Shown: positions 26,733-35,830 of the stretch, in pieces
Numbering within the stretch: position 1 is the first letter of the stretch
Layout: each line of letters begins with the position of its first letter
Assembly (NCBI GenBank): GCA_017051695.1
Contig: JAFIDK010000006.1
Span: 186,001 to 250,000 of the forward strand
DNA length: 64,000 nt
Direction of reading: 5' to 3'
Source of the DNA: Algoriphagus aestuarii
GTDB taxonomy: Bacteria; Bacteroidota; Bacteroidia; Cytophagales; Cyclobacteriaceae
Notes under the pieces: model-generated
What the model was told of the DNA's origin: nothing
The model's input: only the letters and a program-made list of their open reading frames with translations
The model's database searches: none
Program-made: the position numbers and the translations under genes

Positions 26733-28298
26733 ATGAATAGAGAAGAAAACATAAACCAACTCAAAGACTCCTCAAAAATCTGGGATATTGCCGTAATTGG
26801 CGGTGGTTCGTCGGGATTAGGAGTAGCATTGGATGCTATTTCCAGAGGTCTTTCTGTTATTTTATTGGAGAAAGCTGACTTTGCCAAAGGCACTTCCAGC
26901 CGAAGCACCAAATTGGTCCACGGTGGTGTCCGCTACCTAGCGCAAGGTGATGTAATGCTTGTTTTAGAAGCATTGAAGGAAAGAGGAAAGTTGCTTAAAA
27001 ATGCCCCGCACCTTGCGCATGACCAGCCTTTTATCATCCCTATTTATACCTGGTTTGACCGGATTCAATACAGTATTGGGCTTAAACTTTATGACTGGAT
27101 GTCGGGAAGGTTGAGTTTGGGTAAATCTGAATTCATTTCTAAAAAAGAAACAATCAAGAGACTTCCAGCCGTTTTGCAAAAAGGCCTGATGGGTGGTGTG
27201 GTGTATCATGATGGCCAATTTGATGATGCACGATTGGCTTTGGATATTGCACAGACAGCAGATGAAGCCGGCGCTTGTATTCTTAACTATACCAAAGTCA
27301 GCAGTCTGGAAAAGAACGATGCCGGAAAAATTACCGGATTGAAAGTTCAGGATATCCTGAGTGGTAAAAAATATCCCCTTCAAGCAAAAATGGTTGTAAA
27401 TGCAACAGGCGTTTTTGCTGATAAAATCCTTCAAATGGATAATCCTGACGCTCCTAAAATGATTCAACCAAGTCAAGGAATCCATTTGGTCTTGGATCTG
27501 GATTTTCTGGGAGGAACAGATGCACTGATGATCCCAAAAACCAGGGATGGAAGAGTGCTTTTCGCAGTTCCATGGCATGGCAAACTGGTGGTTGGAACAA
27601 CAGATACACTTCGGGAAAAACCAAAATTAGAGCCGGAAGCCTTGCAGAAAGAAATAGACTTTGTGTTGGAAACAGCTGGAGGATATCTCACAAGAAAGCC
27701 TACTAGGGATGACGTCAAAGCTGTTTTTGCAGGTTTAAGACCTTTAGCCAGACCAAAGGAAGGCAGCACTAAAACCAAAGAAATTTCAAGATCCCATAAA
27801 GTAATCGTCTCAGAGAGCGGACTGGTCACTTTGACTGGTGGTAAATGGACTACTTTTAGAAAAATGGGGGAAGATACGGTAGACTATTTTCAGCAAGTAA
27901 CCGGTGAAAGCCCCGCCGCCAGCAATTCCTTGGACATGAAAATTCATGGCTACACAGATTCCCTGCCTTCTGGACATTGGCAGCTTTATGGTGCTGATGC
28001 CAAAGCCATTCAAGACTTGACTTCTGAAAACACAGAATTTGCAGAAAAACTACATCCGGACTTCCCAAATATTGCCGCTGAAGTAATTTGGGCAGTAAGA
28101 AAGGAAATGGCTGTGAAGGTAGAGGATGTGCTATCAAGAAGAATTCGTATTTTGATCCTGGATGCTCAGGCAGCGATCGATGCAGCACCGAAAGTAGCTC
28201 AATTGATGGCCGCCGAACTTCAAAAAGATGAAGCATGGATCACTCAGGAGTTGGCTGATTTTCAGAAAACTGCCGAAAAATATTTGATTAAAAAATAA
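26733..28298 (+). CDS. glpD: Glycerol-3-phosphate dehydrogenase (FAD-dependent) GlpD
   Basis: GlpD oxidises glycerol-3-phosphate to dihydroxyacetone phosphate at the inner membrane, passing electrons to quinone. The 521-residue protein has the FAD motif AVIGGGSSGLGVALDA (about 20-35), 'GTSSRSTKLVHGGVRYL' (about 53-69) and a DAO C-terminal domain. It is the first gene of glpD-glpK-glpF, with 6 bp before glpK. Confidence 0.96.
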   Translation: MNREENINQLKDSSKIWDIAVIGGGSSGLGVALDAISRGLSVILLEKADFAKGTSSRSTKLVHGGVRYLAQGDVMLVLEALKERGKLLKNAPHLAHDQPFIIPIYTWFDRIQYSIGLKLYDWMSGRLSLGKSEFISKKETIKRLPAVLQKGLMGGVVYHDGQFDDARLALDIAQTADEAGACILNYTKVSSLEKNDAGKITGLKVQDILSGKKYPLQAKMVVNATGVFADKILQMDNPDAPKMIQPSQGIHLVLDLDFLGGTDALMIPKTRDGRVLFAVPWHGKLVVGTTDTLREKPKLEPEALQKEIDFVLETAGGYLTRKPTRDDVKAVFAGLRPLARPKEGSTKTKEISRSHKVIVSESGLVTLTGGKWTTFRKMGEDTVDYFQQVTGESPAASNSLDMKIHGYTDSLPSGHWQLYGADAKAIQDLTSENTEFAEKLHPDFPNIAAEVIWAVRKEMAVKVEDVLSRRIRILILDAQAAIDAAPKVAQLMAAELQKDEAWITQELADFQKTAEKYLIKK

Positions 28299-28304
28299 CC
28301 TAAC

Positions 28305-29804
28305 ATGACCCAAGAAAAACCCTACTTAATGGCTCTGGACCAAGGCACAACCAGTTCCAGAGCCATTATTTTTGACAAAAAAGGGCAGATTGTTTCTGTT
28401 GCCCAAAAAGATTTTAAACAGCATTTCCCCAATTCAGGCTGGGTAGAACATGATCCAAATGAAATCTGGACCAGCCAATCCAATGTGATGATCGAATCCC
28501 TTGTTAACAATGGAATCAAGGCAAATCAGATAGCAGGAATAGGAATTACCAACCAGCGGGAAACTACCATCGTTTGGGATAGAAAGACGGGGAAAGCCAT
28601 TTATAATGCAATCGTTTGGCAGGACAGAAGAACTGCCTCTTACTGCAACGAATTGAAAGAAAATGGGAAAGCTGAGTTGGTTGCATCAAAAACAGGATTG
28701 ATCATCGATGCTTACTTTTCTGCCACCAAAATCAGATGGATTCTAGAAAATGTAGAAGGGGCTAGAGCAAAAGCCGAAGCTGGGGAATTAGCATTTGGAA
28801 CGGTTGATTCCTGGCTGATTTGGAACCTAACTGCAGGGAAAACCCACATCACGGACATTACCAATGCCAGTAGGACGATGATTTACAACATCCATTCGCA
28901 GGAATGGGACAAAGAACTCCTTGAGCTCTTCGATATACCGGCTTCTTTACTTCCAGAAGTAAAATCCTGTAGCGAGGTTTATTGCGAAACTGCAGGCGAT
29001 GTTTTAAGTACCAAAATTCCAATTGCGGGAATTGCCGGAGATCAACAAGCTGCCTTGTTTGGTCAGCTTTGCACCCAGCCAGGTATGGCCAAGACGACTT
29101 ATGGAACAGGTTGTTTTTTGGTCATGAACACAGGAACAGAAGCCGTCAGATCTCAAAATCAACTGTTAACGACGGTAGCCTGGAAAATCGGGGATGAGAT
29201 TACCTATGCTTTGGAAGGTTCTGTCTTTATCGGTGGAGCGGCCATTCAATGGCTTCGGGACGGAATCGAATTGTTTGAAAATGCCAAGGATTCTGAAAAT
29301 CTAGCGACAAGTCTGGCTGATAACGATGGGGTTTATTTCGTTCCGGCATTGACTGGTTTAGGAGCTCCTTATTGGGATCAAAATGCAAGAGGTGCATTTT
29401 TTGGGATCACCAGAGGAACTACTATCGCTCATATGACAAGAGCCGCTTTAGAGGCAATTGCTTATCAGGTACATGACGTGTTGAAAGCCATGGAAAAAGA
29501 CTCAGACAAACCCACGCAGGAGCTTCGAGTAGACGGTGGAGCCACAGCTAATAACTTCTTGATGCAGTTTCAAGCTGACTTGCTCGAATGTGAGATCAAG
29601 CGACCAAAAATCATTGAAACTACCGCTATTGGAGCAGCATTTTTGGCCGGACTGGCCGTAGGATTCTGGAAAAGTCAAGACGAACTTCAGTCACTTTGGG
29701 AATCTGACAGAAACTTTCAGCCAGAGATGAAATCAGAAACACGTGAAAAAATACTACATTTTTGGCATAAAGCAGTTGAACGAACTAAAAACTGGGTAGA
29801 ATAA
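28305..29804 (+). CDS. glpK: Glycerol kinase GlpK
   Basis: GlpK phosphorylates glycerol to glycerol-3-phosphate. The 499-residue FGGY-family protein begins with '[18 protein letters not shown]' (about 7-24) and contains '[13 protein letters not shown]', '[13 protein letters not shown]' and '[20 protein letters not shown]'. Length is standard. The last base of its stop is the first base of the glpF ATG (TAATG). Confidence 0.97.
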   Translation: MTQEKPYLMALDQGTTSSRAIIFDKKGQIVSVAQKDFKQHFPNSGWVEHDPNEIWTSQSNVMIESLVNNGIKANQIAGIGITNQRETTIVWDRKTGKAIYNAIVWQDRRTASYCNELKENGKAELVASKTGLIIDAYFSATKIRWILENVEGARAKAEAGELAFGTVDSWLIWNLTAGKTHITDITNASRTMIYNIHSQEWDKELLELFDIPASLLPEVKSCSEVYCETAGDVLSTKIPIAGIAGDQQAALFGQLCTQPGMAKTTYGTGCFLVMNTGTEAVRSQNQLLTTVAWKIGDEITYALEGSVFIGGAAIQWLRDGIELFENAKDSENLATSLADNDGVYFVPALTGLGAPYWDQNARGAFFGITRGTTIAHMTRAALEAIAYQVHDVLKAMEKDSDKPTQELRVDGGATANNFLMQFQADLLECEIKRPKIIETTAIGAAFLAGLAVGFWKSQDELQSLWESDRNFQPEMKSETREKILHFWHKAVERTKNWVE

Positions 29805-30538
29805 TGAATCCATACATAGCAGAAATTATTGGAACCGGTTTACTCCTTTTATTGGGGTCAGGCGTGGTAGCGAACATGTTGCTTCCAAAAACAAAAGGAC
29901 ATGGCGGTGGTATCATGGAGATCAGTACTGCTTGGGCACTAGCTGTGTTCGTTGGCGTGGTAGTTGCCGGCCCATACAGTGGAGCACATTTAAACCCGGC
30001 AGTTACAATCGGATTGGCTATCGCAGGAAAATTCGATTGGGCGATGGTTCCAGGATACATCGGTGCTGAAATTCTCGGTGCGATGATAGGTGTTGGAATT
30101 GCTTGGCTTTTCTACAAAGATCACTATGATGCCTCTGATGATGCAGCTTTGAAAGCAGCCCCATTTGGCACCTCTCCAGCCATAAGAAACCTACCTCTCA
30201 ATTTCTTTTCTGAGCTAGTTGGAACCTTTGTTTTAATTCTAGTCATCCTTTATAATGCCGGAGTGAAAATCGGTGACGCTACTGAAACACCTATTGGAAT
30301 GGGTTCTTTAGGAGCTATTCCGGTCGCCTTTTTGGTTTGGGTCATTGGCTTAGCTTTAGGAGGGACCACAGGATATGCCATCAATCCAGCAAGGGATTTT
30401 GGTCCGAGACTGATGCATTCGATTTTACCTATCAAAGGAAAGGGAAGTTCGGACTGGGGCTATGCATGGGTGCCTATTTTAGGACCTATTGCCGGAGCTG
30501 CAATTGCTGCGGGCCTCTTTTTAGTCGCAGGATCTTAA
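29804..30538 (+). CDS. glpF: Glycerol uptake facilitator (aquaglyceroporin) GlpF
   Basis: A 244-residue MIP-family channel for glycerol diffusion across the inner membrane. It has six membrane spans and both pore motifs: GAHLNPAVT (about 63-71) and 'YAINPARDFGPRL' (about 190-202). The D after the second NPAR is characteristic of glycerol-conducting members. Last gene of the glp operon, closed by a strong terminator. Confidence 0.95.
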   Translation: MNPYIAEIIGTGLLLLLGSGVVANMLLPKTKGHGGGIMEISTAWALAVFVGVVVAGPYSGAHLNPAVTIGLAIAGKFDWAMVPGYIGAEILGAMIGVGIAWLFYKDHYDASDDAALKAAPFGTSPAIRNLPLNFFSELVGTFVLILVILYNAGVKIGDATETPIGMGSLGAIPVAFLVWVIGLALGGTTGYAINPARDFGPRLMHSILPIKGKGSSDWGYAWVPILGPIAGAAIAAGLFLVAGS

Positions 30539-30550
30539 AGCCAACAAAAT

Positions 30551-30588
30551 AAAAAAGTCTGAGAATCTGTAGAATCTCAGACTTTTTT
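30551..30588. terminator. Bidirectional terminator of the glp operon and the acyl-CoA dehydrogenase gene
   Basis: A 14-bp perfect stem (AAAAAAGTCTGAGA at 30551-30564 and TCTCAGACTTTTTT at 30575-30588) with a 10-nt loop between convergent genes. Confidence 0.88.
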
Positions 30589-30615
30589 ATTTTCAGTTTC
30601 TAAAAACTGGCTGAC

Positions 30616-31755
30616 TTATTTTAAAATCTCTCTGGCAATCACCATTTTTTGAATTTCAGAAGTACCCTCCCCTATCGTACAAAGCTTGGAATCACGATAG
30701 TACTTTTCTACCGGGTAATCCTTCGTGAATCCATATCCTCCAAATATCTGGACTGCATCATTGGCTACCGAAACACATACCTCGGAAGCATAATATTTGG
30801 CCTTTGCTGAAGCTAAAGTCACTTTTTCTCCTCGGTTTTTAAGATCTGCCGCCTTCATAATCAAAAGTCTCGAAGCTTCTACTTCAGTGGCCATATCTGC
30901 TATTTTGAAAGAAATCCCCTGATACTTACTGATGGCTTTACCAAACTGCTCACGCTCTTTTGAGTATTGAATAGAAGCTTCCAAAGCACCCTCGGCAATG
31001 CCCAAAGAAAGTGCGGCAATCGAAATCCGTCCCCCATCTAAAATTTTCATCGATTGGATAAATCCTTCACCCACATTTCCCAAAACCTGGGATTCATGAA
31101 CCCGGCAATCCGTAAATATCATTTCAGCAGTTTCTGAGGCACGCATGCCCAATTTATCTTCTTTTCTTCCACCCTTAAATCCAGGAGTTCCTTTTTCTAC
31201 CACAAAAGCAGTCATGCCATGACTGTCTCCAACATCACCGGTTCTTGCGATCACTACTGCAACATCTCCTGAAACACCATGAGTAATGAAGTTTTTTGCC
31301 CCATTGATCACCCAGTGATCTCCATCTTTCACGGCAACTGTCCGCATATTCCCTGCATCTGAGCCAGTATTTGGCTCAGTCAGTCCCCAAGCTCCCAACC
31401 ACTCACAAGTGGCTAGCTTGGGAAGGTATTTTTTCTTTTGTTCCTCATTTCCAAACATCATGATATGTCCGGTACAAAGGGAGTTATGCGCTGCCATAGA
31501 CAGTCCAACTGAAGGGTCTAATTTGGAAAGCTCAACGATAGCAGTGACATACTCAAAATATCCAAAACCGGAACCTCCATACTCAGTGGGAACCAAAACC
31601 CCCATCAAGCCAAGCTCCCCAAGCTTTTTAAAAAGTTCTTTTGGGAAAAACTGTGTATCATCCCATTCTTTTCTGAAAGGGGTGATTTCTTTGGCTCCAA
31701 AATCACGGATCATATCTGCGATCATCCGTTGATTTTCATTTTCATTAAAGTTCAT
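30616..31755 (-). CDS. Acyl-CoA dehydrogenase
   Basis: A 379-residue FAD-dependent enzyme that introduces the alpha-beta double bond in acyl-CoA during beta-oxidation or branched-chain amino acid breakdown. It shows 'WGLTEPNTGSDAGNMRT', 'DKLGMRASETAEMIFTDCRV', 'YSKEREQFGKAISKYQGISF' and, near the C-terminus, 'IGEGTSEIQKMVIAR', whose Glu fits the catalytic base of the short-chain class. Chain-length specificity cannot be read. It is a single gene. Confidence 0.94.
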   Translation of the reverse strand: MNFNENENQRMIADMIRDFGAKEITPFRKEWDDTQFFPKELFKKLGELGLMGVLVPTEYGGSGFGYFEYVTAIVELSKLDPSVGLSMAAHNSLCTGHIMMFGNEEQKKKYLPKLATCEWLGAWGLTEPNTGSDAGNMRTVAVKDGDHWVINGAKNFITHGVSGDVAVVIARTGDVGDSHGMTAFVVEKGTPGFKGGRKEDKLGMRASETAEMIFTDCRVHESQVLGNVGEGFIQSMKILDGGRISIAALSLGIAEGALEASIQYSKEREQFGKAISKYQGISFKIADMATEVEASRLLIMKAADLKNRGEKVTLASAKAKYYASEVCVSVANDAVQIFGGYGFTKDYPVEKYYRDSKLCTIGEGTSEIQKMVIAREILK

Positions 31756-31989
31756 AGAGAAGTTATATGGGTTTATATATTCATTTAACCCTAAGATTCA
31801 GAATAAGTTTGGTTTCCACAAATCGCATCTTACAATAGATTATTTCTCGAATTCACAGCTTTCCACTTGAATCTGATTGCCCATATCCGTTTATCCTATT
31901 ATTTTTCGATCAAAGTGCTTAAAACCAATTTTAAATTTCCTTTTTCAACCCAACTTTTTTTGATTTATTCATCTCCAAATCAACTATTT

Positions 31990-33930
31990 ATGCGGATTAT
32001 TCGGATTTCCTCCCTGTTTCTCATTTTATATACCTATTCGAATTTCACTTTTTCCCAGTCAATATTTGAAGTATTAGATAGTCTGAAGGTAGAATTAAAG
32101 CAAAGCAAATCTCCTTCGGATAAGGTGACCGTTTTATCCGAATTAACCTGGTTTTATGTTCAAGTGTCCTTGGATACCGCTGTGATCTATGGGCAAGAGG
32201 CAATTGGGATTGCGAAGGAGCTAAATGATCCCGTACTACTCAGTCAAGCTTATAGTGATATTGCCTATGCCTGGATGGAAAAAGGAGAATTAGTGAATGC
32301 CAGGAAAAACTATCAAAATGCATTGGATCTCCGTTACGAAATTGGCGACTCTTCAAAATTCTATGGGACGATTACCAATTTAGGTTCCGTTTACCAACGC
32401 GATTTCCAGTCTGATTCAGCCATGGCAAATTACCTGAAGGCTTTGGCTTTTTTTGAAAGATCAGGAAATGAACGCAATGCGGATTTCATCAGAAACAATA
32501 TCGGAGTGATATATCTGGAGCTTAAAAATTATCGAAAAGCTTTGGAAATCCTAGAGCAAGTGGCGGAATACCGGGAGCAAAATGAGGATTACTATAACCT
32601 TGCCACCACACTCAATAACTTGGGAAGCATCCATAAACATCTAGGCGATGATGAAAAATCCGAAGAAGTTTATAAACACGCTTTGGAAATCTATCAGGAA
32701 ATCGGTGATGCCTACTACACTTCCACTACCTATAATAACTTAGCCACTCTTTATAATTCTCAAAAACGAAGTCAGCTCGCCATCGAATTTGCGGAGGAAG
32801 GTCTTAAGCTAGCCGAACAAGCAGGAGCTACCTACGATTATGCCCTACTTTTATCAAACCTGGCACAATCCTACAGTGACCTCAAGGATTTTACAAAATC
32901 AAGGCAATATTACCTCGAATCAGTAGAAGGATTTAAAGCCCAAAACGCAGAAGAGGACCTGATGACCATGTACCTTTTAATGTCCCCAGTGTATGCTGCC
33001 TTAAATATGCCTGACAGCTCTGGCTATTATACCCAGGAATATATTTCCCTCTTGCGAAAGTTAAATGAACAGGAAATCCTGGAGCTGACATCCGATCTGG
33101 AATCGAAGTACCAATCAGAGAAAAAAGACAAAGAAATCGCCGAAAACCAACTGACACTCCGAACCAAAAACATCCAGCTTTTCGGGTCCTTAGGCTTGGC
33201 CATCATCTTGGCTATCGTGGGATATTTACTGTACAAACAGCAAAAACTGAAAAACAGACAATTGCAACAGGAAGTCGAGTTGAAAGCAGCTTTGGCACAA
33301 ATAGAAACACAAAACAGGCTTCAGGAACAACGGGTCTTGATCTCTCGGGATCTGCATGACAATATCGGAGCTCAGCTAACTTTCATTATTTCTGCAATAG
33401 AAAACCTGAACTATTTTGATCCAATTAAAGAAACTCTGAGTCATCGCTATGAATCCATTGCAGATTTTGCGAAGCAAACCATCACGGAGCTCCGGGACAC
33501 GATCTGGGCGATGAATGCAGGGCAAATTACCTGGGAACAACTTGCCTCCCGTATTTCAAATTACTTGCAGAATGCAGAAAAAGCCTCCTCTATTAAATTC
33601 GATTTTCAGGTGTCTGAGACTCTCCAGGCAGAGCACAAACTGGCTTCCGCCGATGGGATACAAGTCTATAGGATCCTTCAGGAAGGAATCCAAAATGCAG
33701 TAAAATATGCTGATTCTTCTACTATTTCGGTGAAGGTCTTTCAGGAAAAAGAAGCCATAAACTTGAAAATAGAAGATACTGGAAAGGGTTTTGAGGAATC
33801 TAAAGTCCTTCCCGGAAATGGGCTTTATAATATGAGAAAAAGAGCTGAAGAGCTCGGGGGAACCATTTCTATTCAATCAGAAACCGGAAAGGGGACACAG
33901 ATTCACCTTATTTGGCCGGCCAAATCCTAA
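31990..33930 (+). CDS. TPR-containing sensor histidine kinase (HisKA_3/NarX-like)
   Basis: I chose the ATG at 31990, which gives a signal peptide (MRIIRISSLFLILYTYS...FS); the longer frame adds 41 unlikely residues. The 646-residue protein has periplasmic tetratricopeptide repeats (about 40-350), a membrane helix near 404-422 (LFGSLGLAIILAIVGYLLY), the phospho-acceptor H456 in SRDLHDNIGAQLT, and a HATPase_c domain with 'EDTGKGFEESKVLPGNGLYN'. RDLHDNIG is typical of kinases paired with LuxR-type regulators. No response regulator gene is adjacent, so its partner is elsewhere. Confidence 0.9.
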   Translation: MRIIRISSLFLILYTYSNFTFSQSIFEVLDSLKVELKQSKSPSDKVTVLSELTWFYVQVSLDTAVIYGQEAIGIAKELNDPVLLSQAYSDIAYAWMEKGELVNARKNYQNALDLRYEIGDSSKFYGTITNLGSVYQRDFQSDSAMANYLKALAFFERSGNERNADFIRNNIGVIYLELKNYRKALEILEQVAEYREQNEDYYNLATTLNNLGSIHKHLGDDEKSEEVYKHALEIYQEIGDAYYTSTTYNNLATLYNSQKRSQLAIEFAEEGLKLAEQAGATYDYALLLSNLAQSYSDLKDFTKSRQYYLESVEGFKAQNAEEDLMTMYLLMSPVYAALNMPDSSGYYTQEYISLLRKLNEQEILELTSDLESKYQSEKKDKEIAENQLTLRTKNIQLFGSLGLAIILAIVGYLLYKQQKLKNRQLQQEVELKAALAQIETQNRLQEQRVLISRDLHDNIGAQLTFIISAIENLNYFDPIKETLSHRYESIADFAKQTITELRDTIWAMNAGQITWEQLASRISNYLQNAEKASSIKFDFQVSETLQAEHKLASADGIQVYRILQEGIQNAVKYADSSTISVKVFQEKEAINLKIEDTGKGFEESKVLPGNGLYNMRKRAEELGGTISIQSETGKGTQIHLIWPAKS

Positions 33931-33985
33931 TCAATTGCATAACATATACTCTAAATGCCGTATAGGTTAAAGCGGACCCATCCTT

Positions 33986-33993
33986 TAGTTTTG
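33986..33993 (+). promoter_or_regulatory. Candidate -7 element before the small membrane protein gene
   Basis: TAGTTTTG matches TAnnTTTG and lies 34 bp before the ATG at 34028. No good -33 match was found. Confidence 0.35.
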
Positions 33994-34027
33994 AATATGT
34001 CTAAGTTTCATTTTTTTGAAAGTGCAC

Positions 34028-34315
34028 ATGGTCGTATCGGTTTTAGAAACAGGAGGGATTGGCTTATTGGTTTTGATCGTCCTGATTGCCATAGCTTTTC
34101 TACATTATTTACTGTTTAGGGAATATGTGACCCAGGAAAAAATTCAGGAAAAAAGAATCAAGGACATGGAAAAGCTGGTAACAACTGAAATTAACCGCTC
34201 CAAATCCTTAACCCATCAAGTAGACAGACTGTCTCAAATCAAAGATAAAACCAAAGATCAATTAGACTTGATCAAACTCCAAGTGGATTCCATCAAAGCC
34301 AAAACGGAAAACTGA
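34028..34315 (+). CDS. Small single-span membrane protein with coiled coil
   Basis: A 95-residue protein from the ATG at 34028; the open frame extends back to a TTG. It has one hydrophobic helix (about residues 9-29, GGIGLLVLIVLIAIAFLHYL) followed by a charged heptad-like region to the end ('QEKIQEKRIKDMEKLVTTEI', 'TKDQLDLIKLQVDSIKAKTE'). I recognise no family. Length, composition and a nearby -7 match support a real gene. It lies between the histidine kinase and the hydrolase on the same strand. Confidence 0.6.
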   Translation: MVVSVLETGGIGLLVLIVLIAIAFLHYLLFREYVTQEKIQEKRIKDMEKLVTTEINRSKSLTHQVDRLSQIKDKTKDQLDLIKLQVDSIKAKTEN

Positions 34316-34425
34316 CTCATTCTCTCAAACTCAATATAGAGAGGTTAAATTTTGGATTTTAACGAATAACTTAGCTATTATTGATTTACAGTTTCGAATG
34401 CAACTGATCCTAATTCCTCCATTTT

Positions 34426-35820
34426 ATGAAAAGATTTTTCTATTTACTCACAGCAGCCATTTTAATTTCCGCTACTGCCCATGCCCAGGAAATAAGCGGT
34501 CGGTGGAATGGCATCCTGAAAGTTCAGGGCAACCAATTGAGATTGGTTTTCCATATCGAAAAAACAGAAACTGGGTATAAATCCAAAATGGACAGCCCAG
34601 ACCAAGGGGCATTTGGAATCCCAGTGACCGCGACAAGTTTTGAAAATGGAATTTTGAAATTGTCCATCACAAATGCCCGGATCGAATACGAAGGCACGCT
34701 GGAAGAAGATGGTAAAATCATTGGTGTTTTCACCCAGGCAGGGCAGCCATTCCCGATGAATTTATCCCAAGGGGAAATTGAAAATCAGGAAGTAAAACGG
34801 CCTCAAGAGCCTAAACCACCTTTTCCCTATTTATCTGAAGATGTAACGTTCCCAAATACCAAGGCAGGAATCACTTTGGCGGGTACACTCACATTGCCTC
34901 AGGAAGGAAGCAATTTCCCCGCTGTTATTCTGATCAGTGGAAGCGGTGCCCAAAACCGGGATGAGGAACTGATGGGACATAAACCATTTTTGGTTTTATC
35001 TGATTTCCTCACGCGAAATGGAATTGCTGTGCTCAGGTATGATGACCGAGGCACTGCCCAATCCACTGGAAATCATCATGCATCCACCAGTGCGGATTTT
35101 GCAGATGATGCGGAAGCGGCTTTTGACTACTTAAAAACCAGAAATGAGATCAATCCTGAAAAAATCGGCTTTGCCGGACATAGCGAAGGTGGTATAATTG
35201 CTCCTATGGTCGCTGCTAGAAATGCAGAAGTTAGGTTTATTGTCCTAATGGCCGGCACCGGAATTCCCGGCGATCAATTATTGCTGCTACAACAGAGACT
35301 TTTGGGAAAGACTGCTGGAATGAATGAAAACCAGCTTACTGCAAACGATGAAATCAGTAAAAAAGCTTTTGAAATCATCAAGATCTCTGCAAATCCTGAA
35401 AGAGATTTAACTGATTTTATGATTGATACTTTTCGCAGTCTTCCTCCAAATCAAATCCCAAATGGGATGACTGAGGCAGATTTTGTCAATGCACAGGTGA
35501 ATCAAATGACCAGTCCATGGATGCAGTACTTTATACAGTACAACCCTGCCCCTACTTTGCAAAAAGTGACTTGCCCTGTTTTGGCTATCAATGGTTCCAA
35601 AGACCTACAGGTAGCCCCAAAAGAAAACCTTGAGGCCATCAAAAATGCCTTGGAAGAGGGAGGAAATTCTGATTTTAAAATCGTGGAAATCCCAGGCCTC
35701 AACCATCTTTTTCAGGAAAGTACTACGGGAGCCATCAGTGAATACCAAACCATTGAGCAGACATTTTCACCTGTAGCCATGAAGGAAATACTAAACTGGA
35801 TCAAAGAACAGGTAAATTAA
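34426..35820 (+). CDS. Secreted alpha/beta hydrolase (S9/acyl hydrolase-like)
   Basis: A 464-residue protein with a signal peptide (MKRFFYLLTAAILISATAHAQ). Residues about 22-120 form a beta-rich domain ('GRWNGILKVQGNQLRLVFHI'). The rest is an alpha/beta hydrolase with nucleophile elbow GHSEGG (about 248-253), a preceding 'YDDRGTAQSTG' and a C-terminal His in 'PGLNHLF'. 'PVLAINGSKDLQV' supplies the acid. It is probably an esterase or peptidase in the periplasm; the substrate is unknown. Confidence 0.87.
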   Translation: MKRFFYLLTAAILISATAHAQEISGRWNGILKVQGNQLRLVFHIEKTETGYKSKMDSPDQGAFGIPVTATSFENGILKLSITNARIEYEGTLEEDGKIIGVFTQAGQPFPMNLSQGEIENQEVKRPQEPKPPFPYLSEDVTFPNTKAGITLAGTLTLPQEGSNFPAVILISGSGAQNRDEELMGHKPFLVLSDFLTRNGIAVLRYDDRGTAQSTGNHHASTSADFADDAEAAFDYLKTRNEINPEKIGFAGHSEGGIIAPMVAARNAEVRFIVLMAGTGIPGDQLLLLQQRLLGKTAGMNENQLTANDEISKKAFEIIKISANPERDLTDFMIDTFRSLPPNQIPNGMTEADFVNAQVNQMTSPWMQYFIQYNPAPTLQKVTCPVLAINGSKDLQVAPKENLEAIKNALEEGGNSDFKIVEIPGLNHLFQESTTGAISEYQTIEQTFSPVAMKEILNWIKEQVN

Positions 35821-35830
35821 GTGAGATGAA

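Noticed and set aside
31804-31811. TAAGTTTG as promoter of the histidine kinase
   Set aside because: It would leave a leader of about 170 bp and has no -33 partner, so I did not annotate it.
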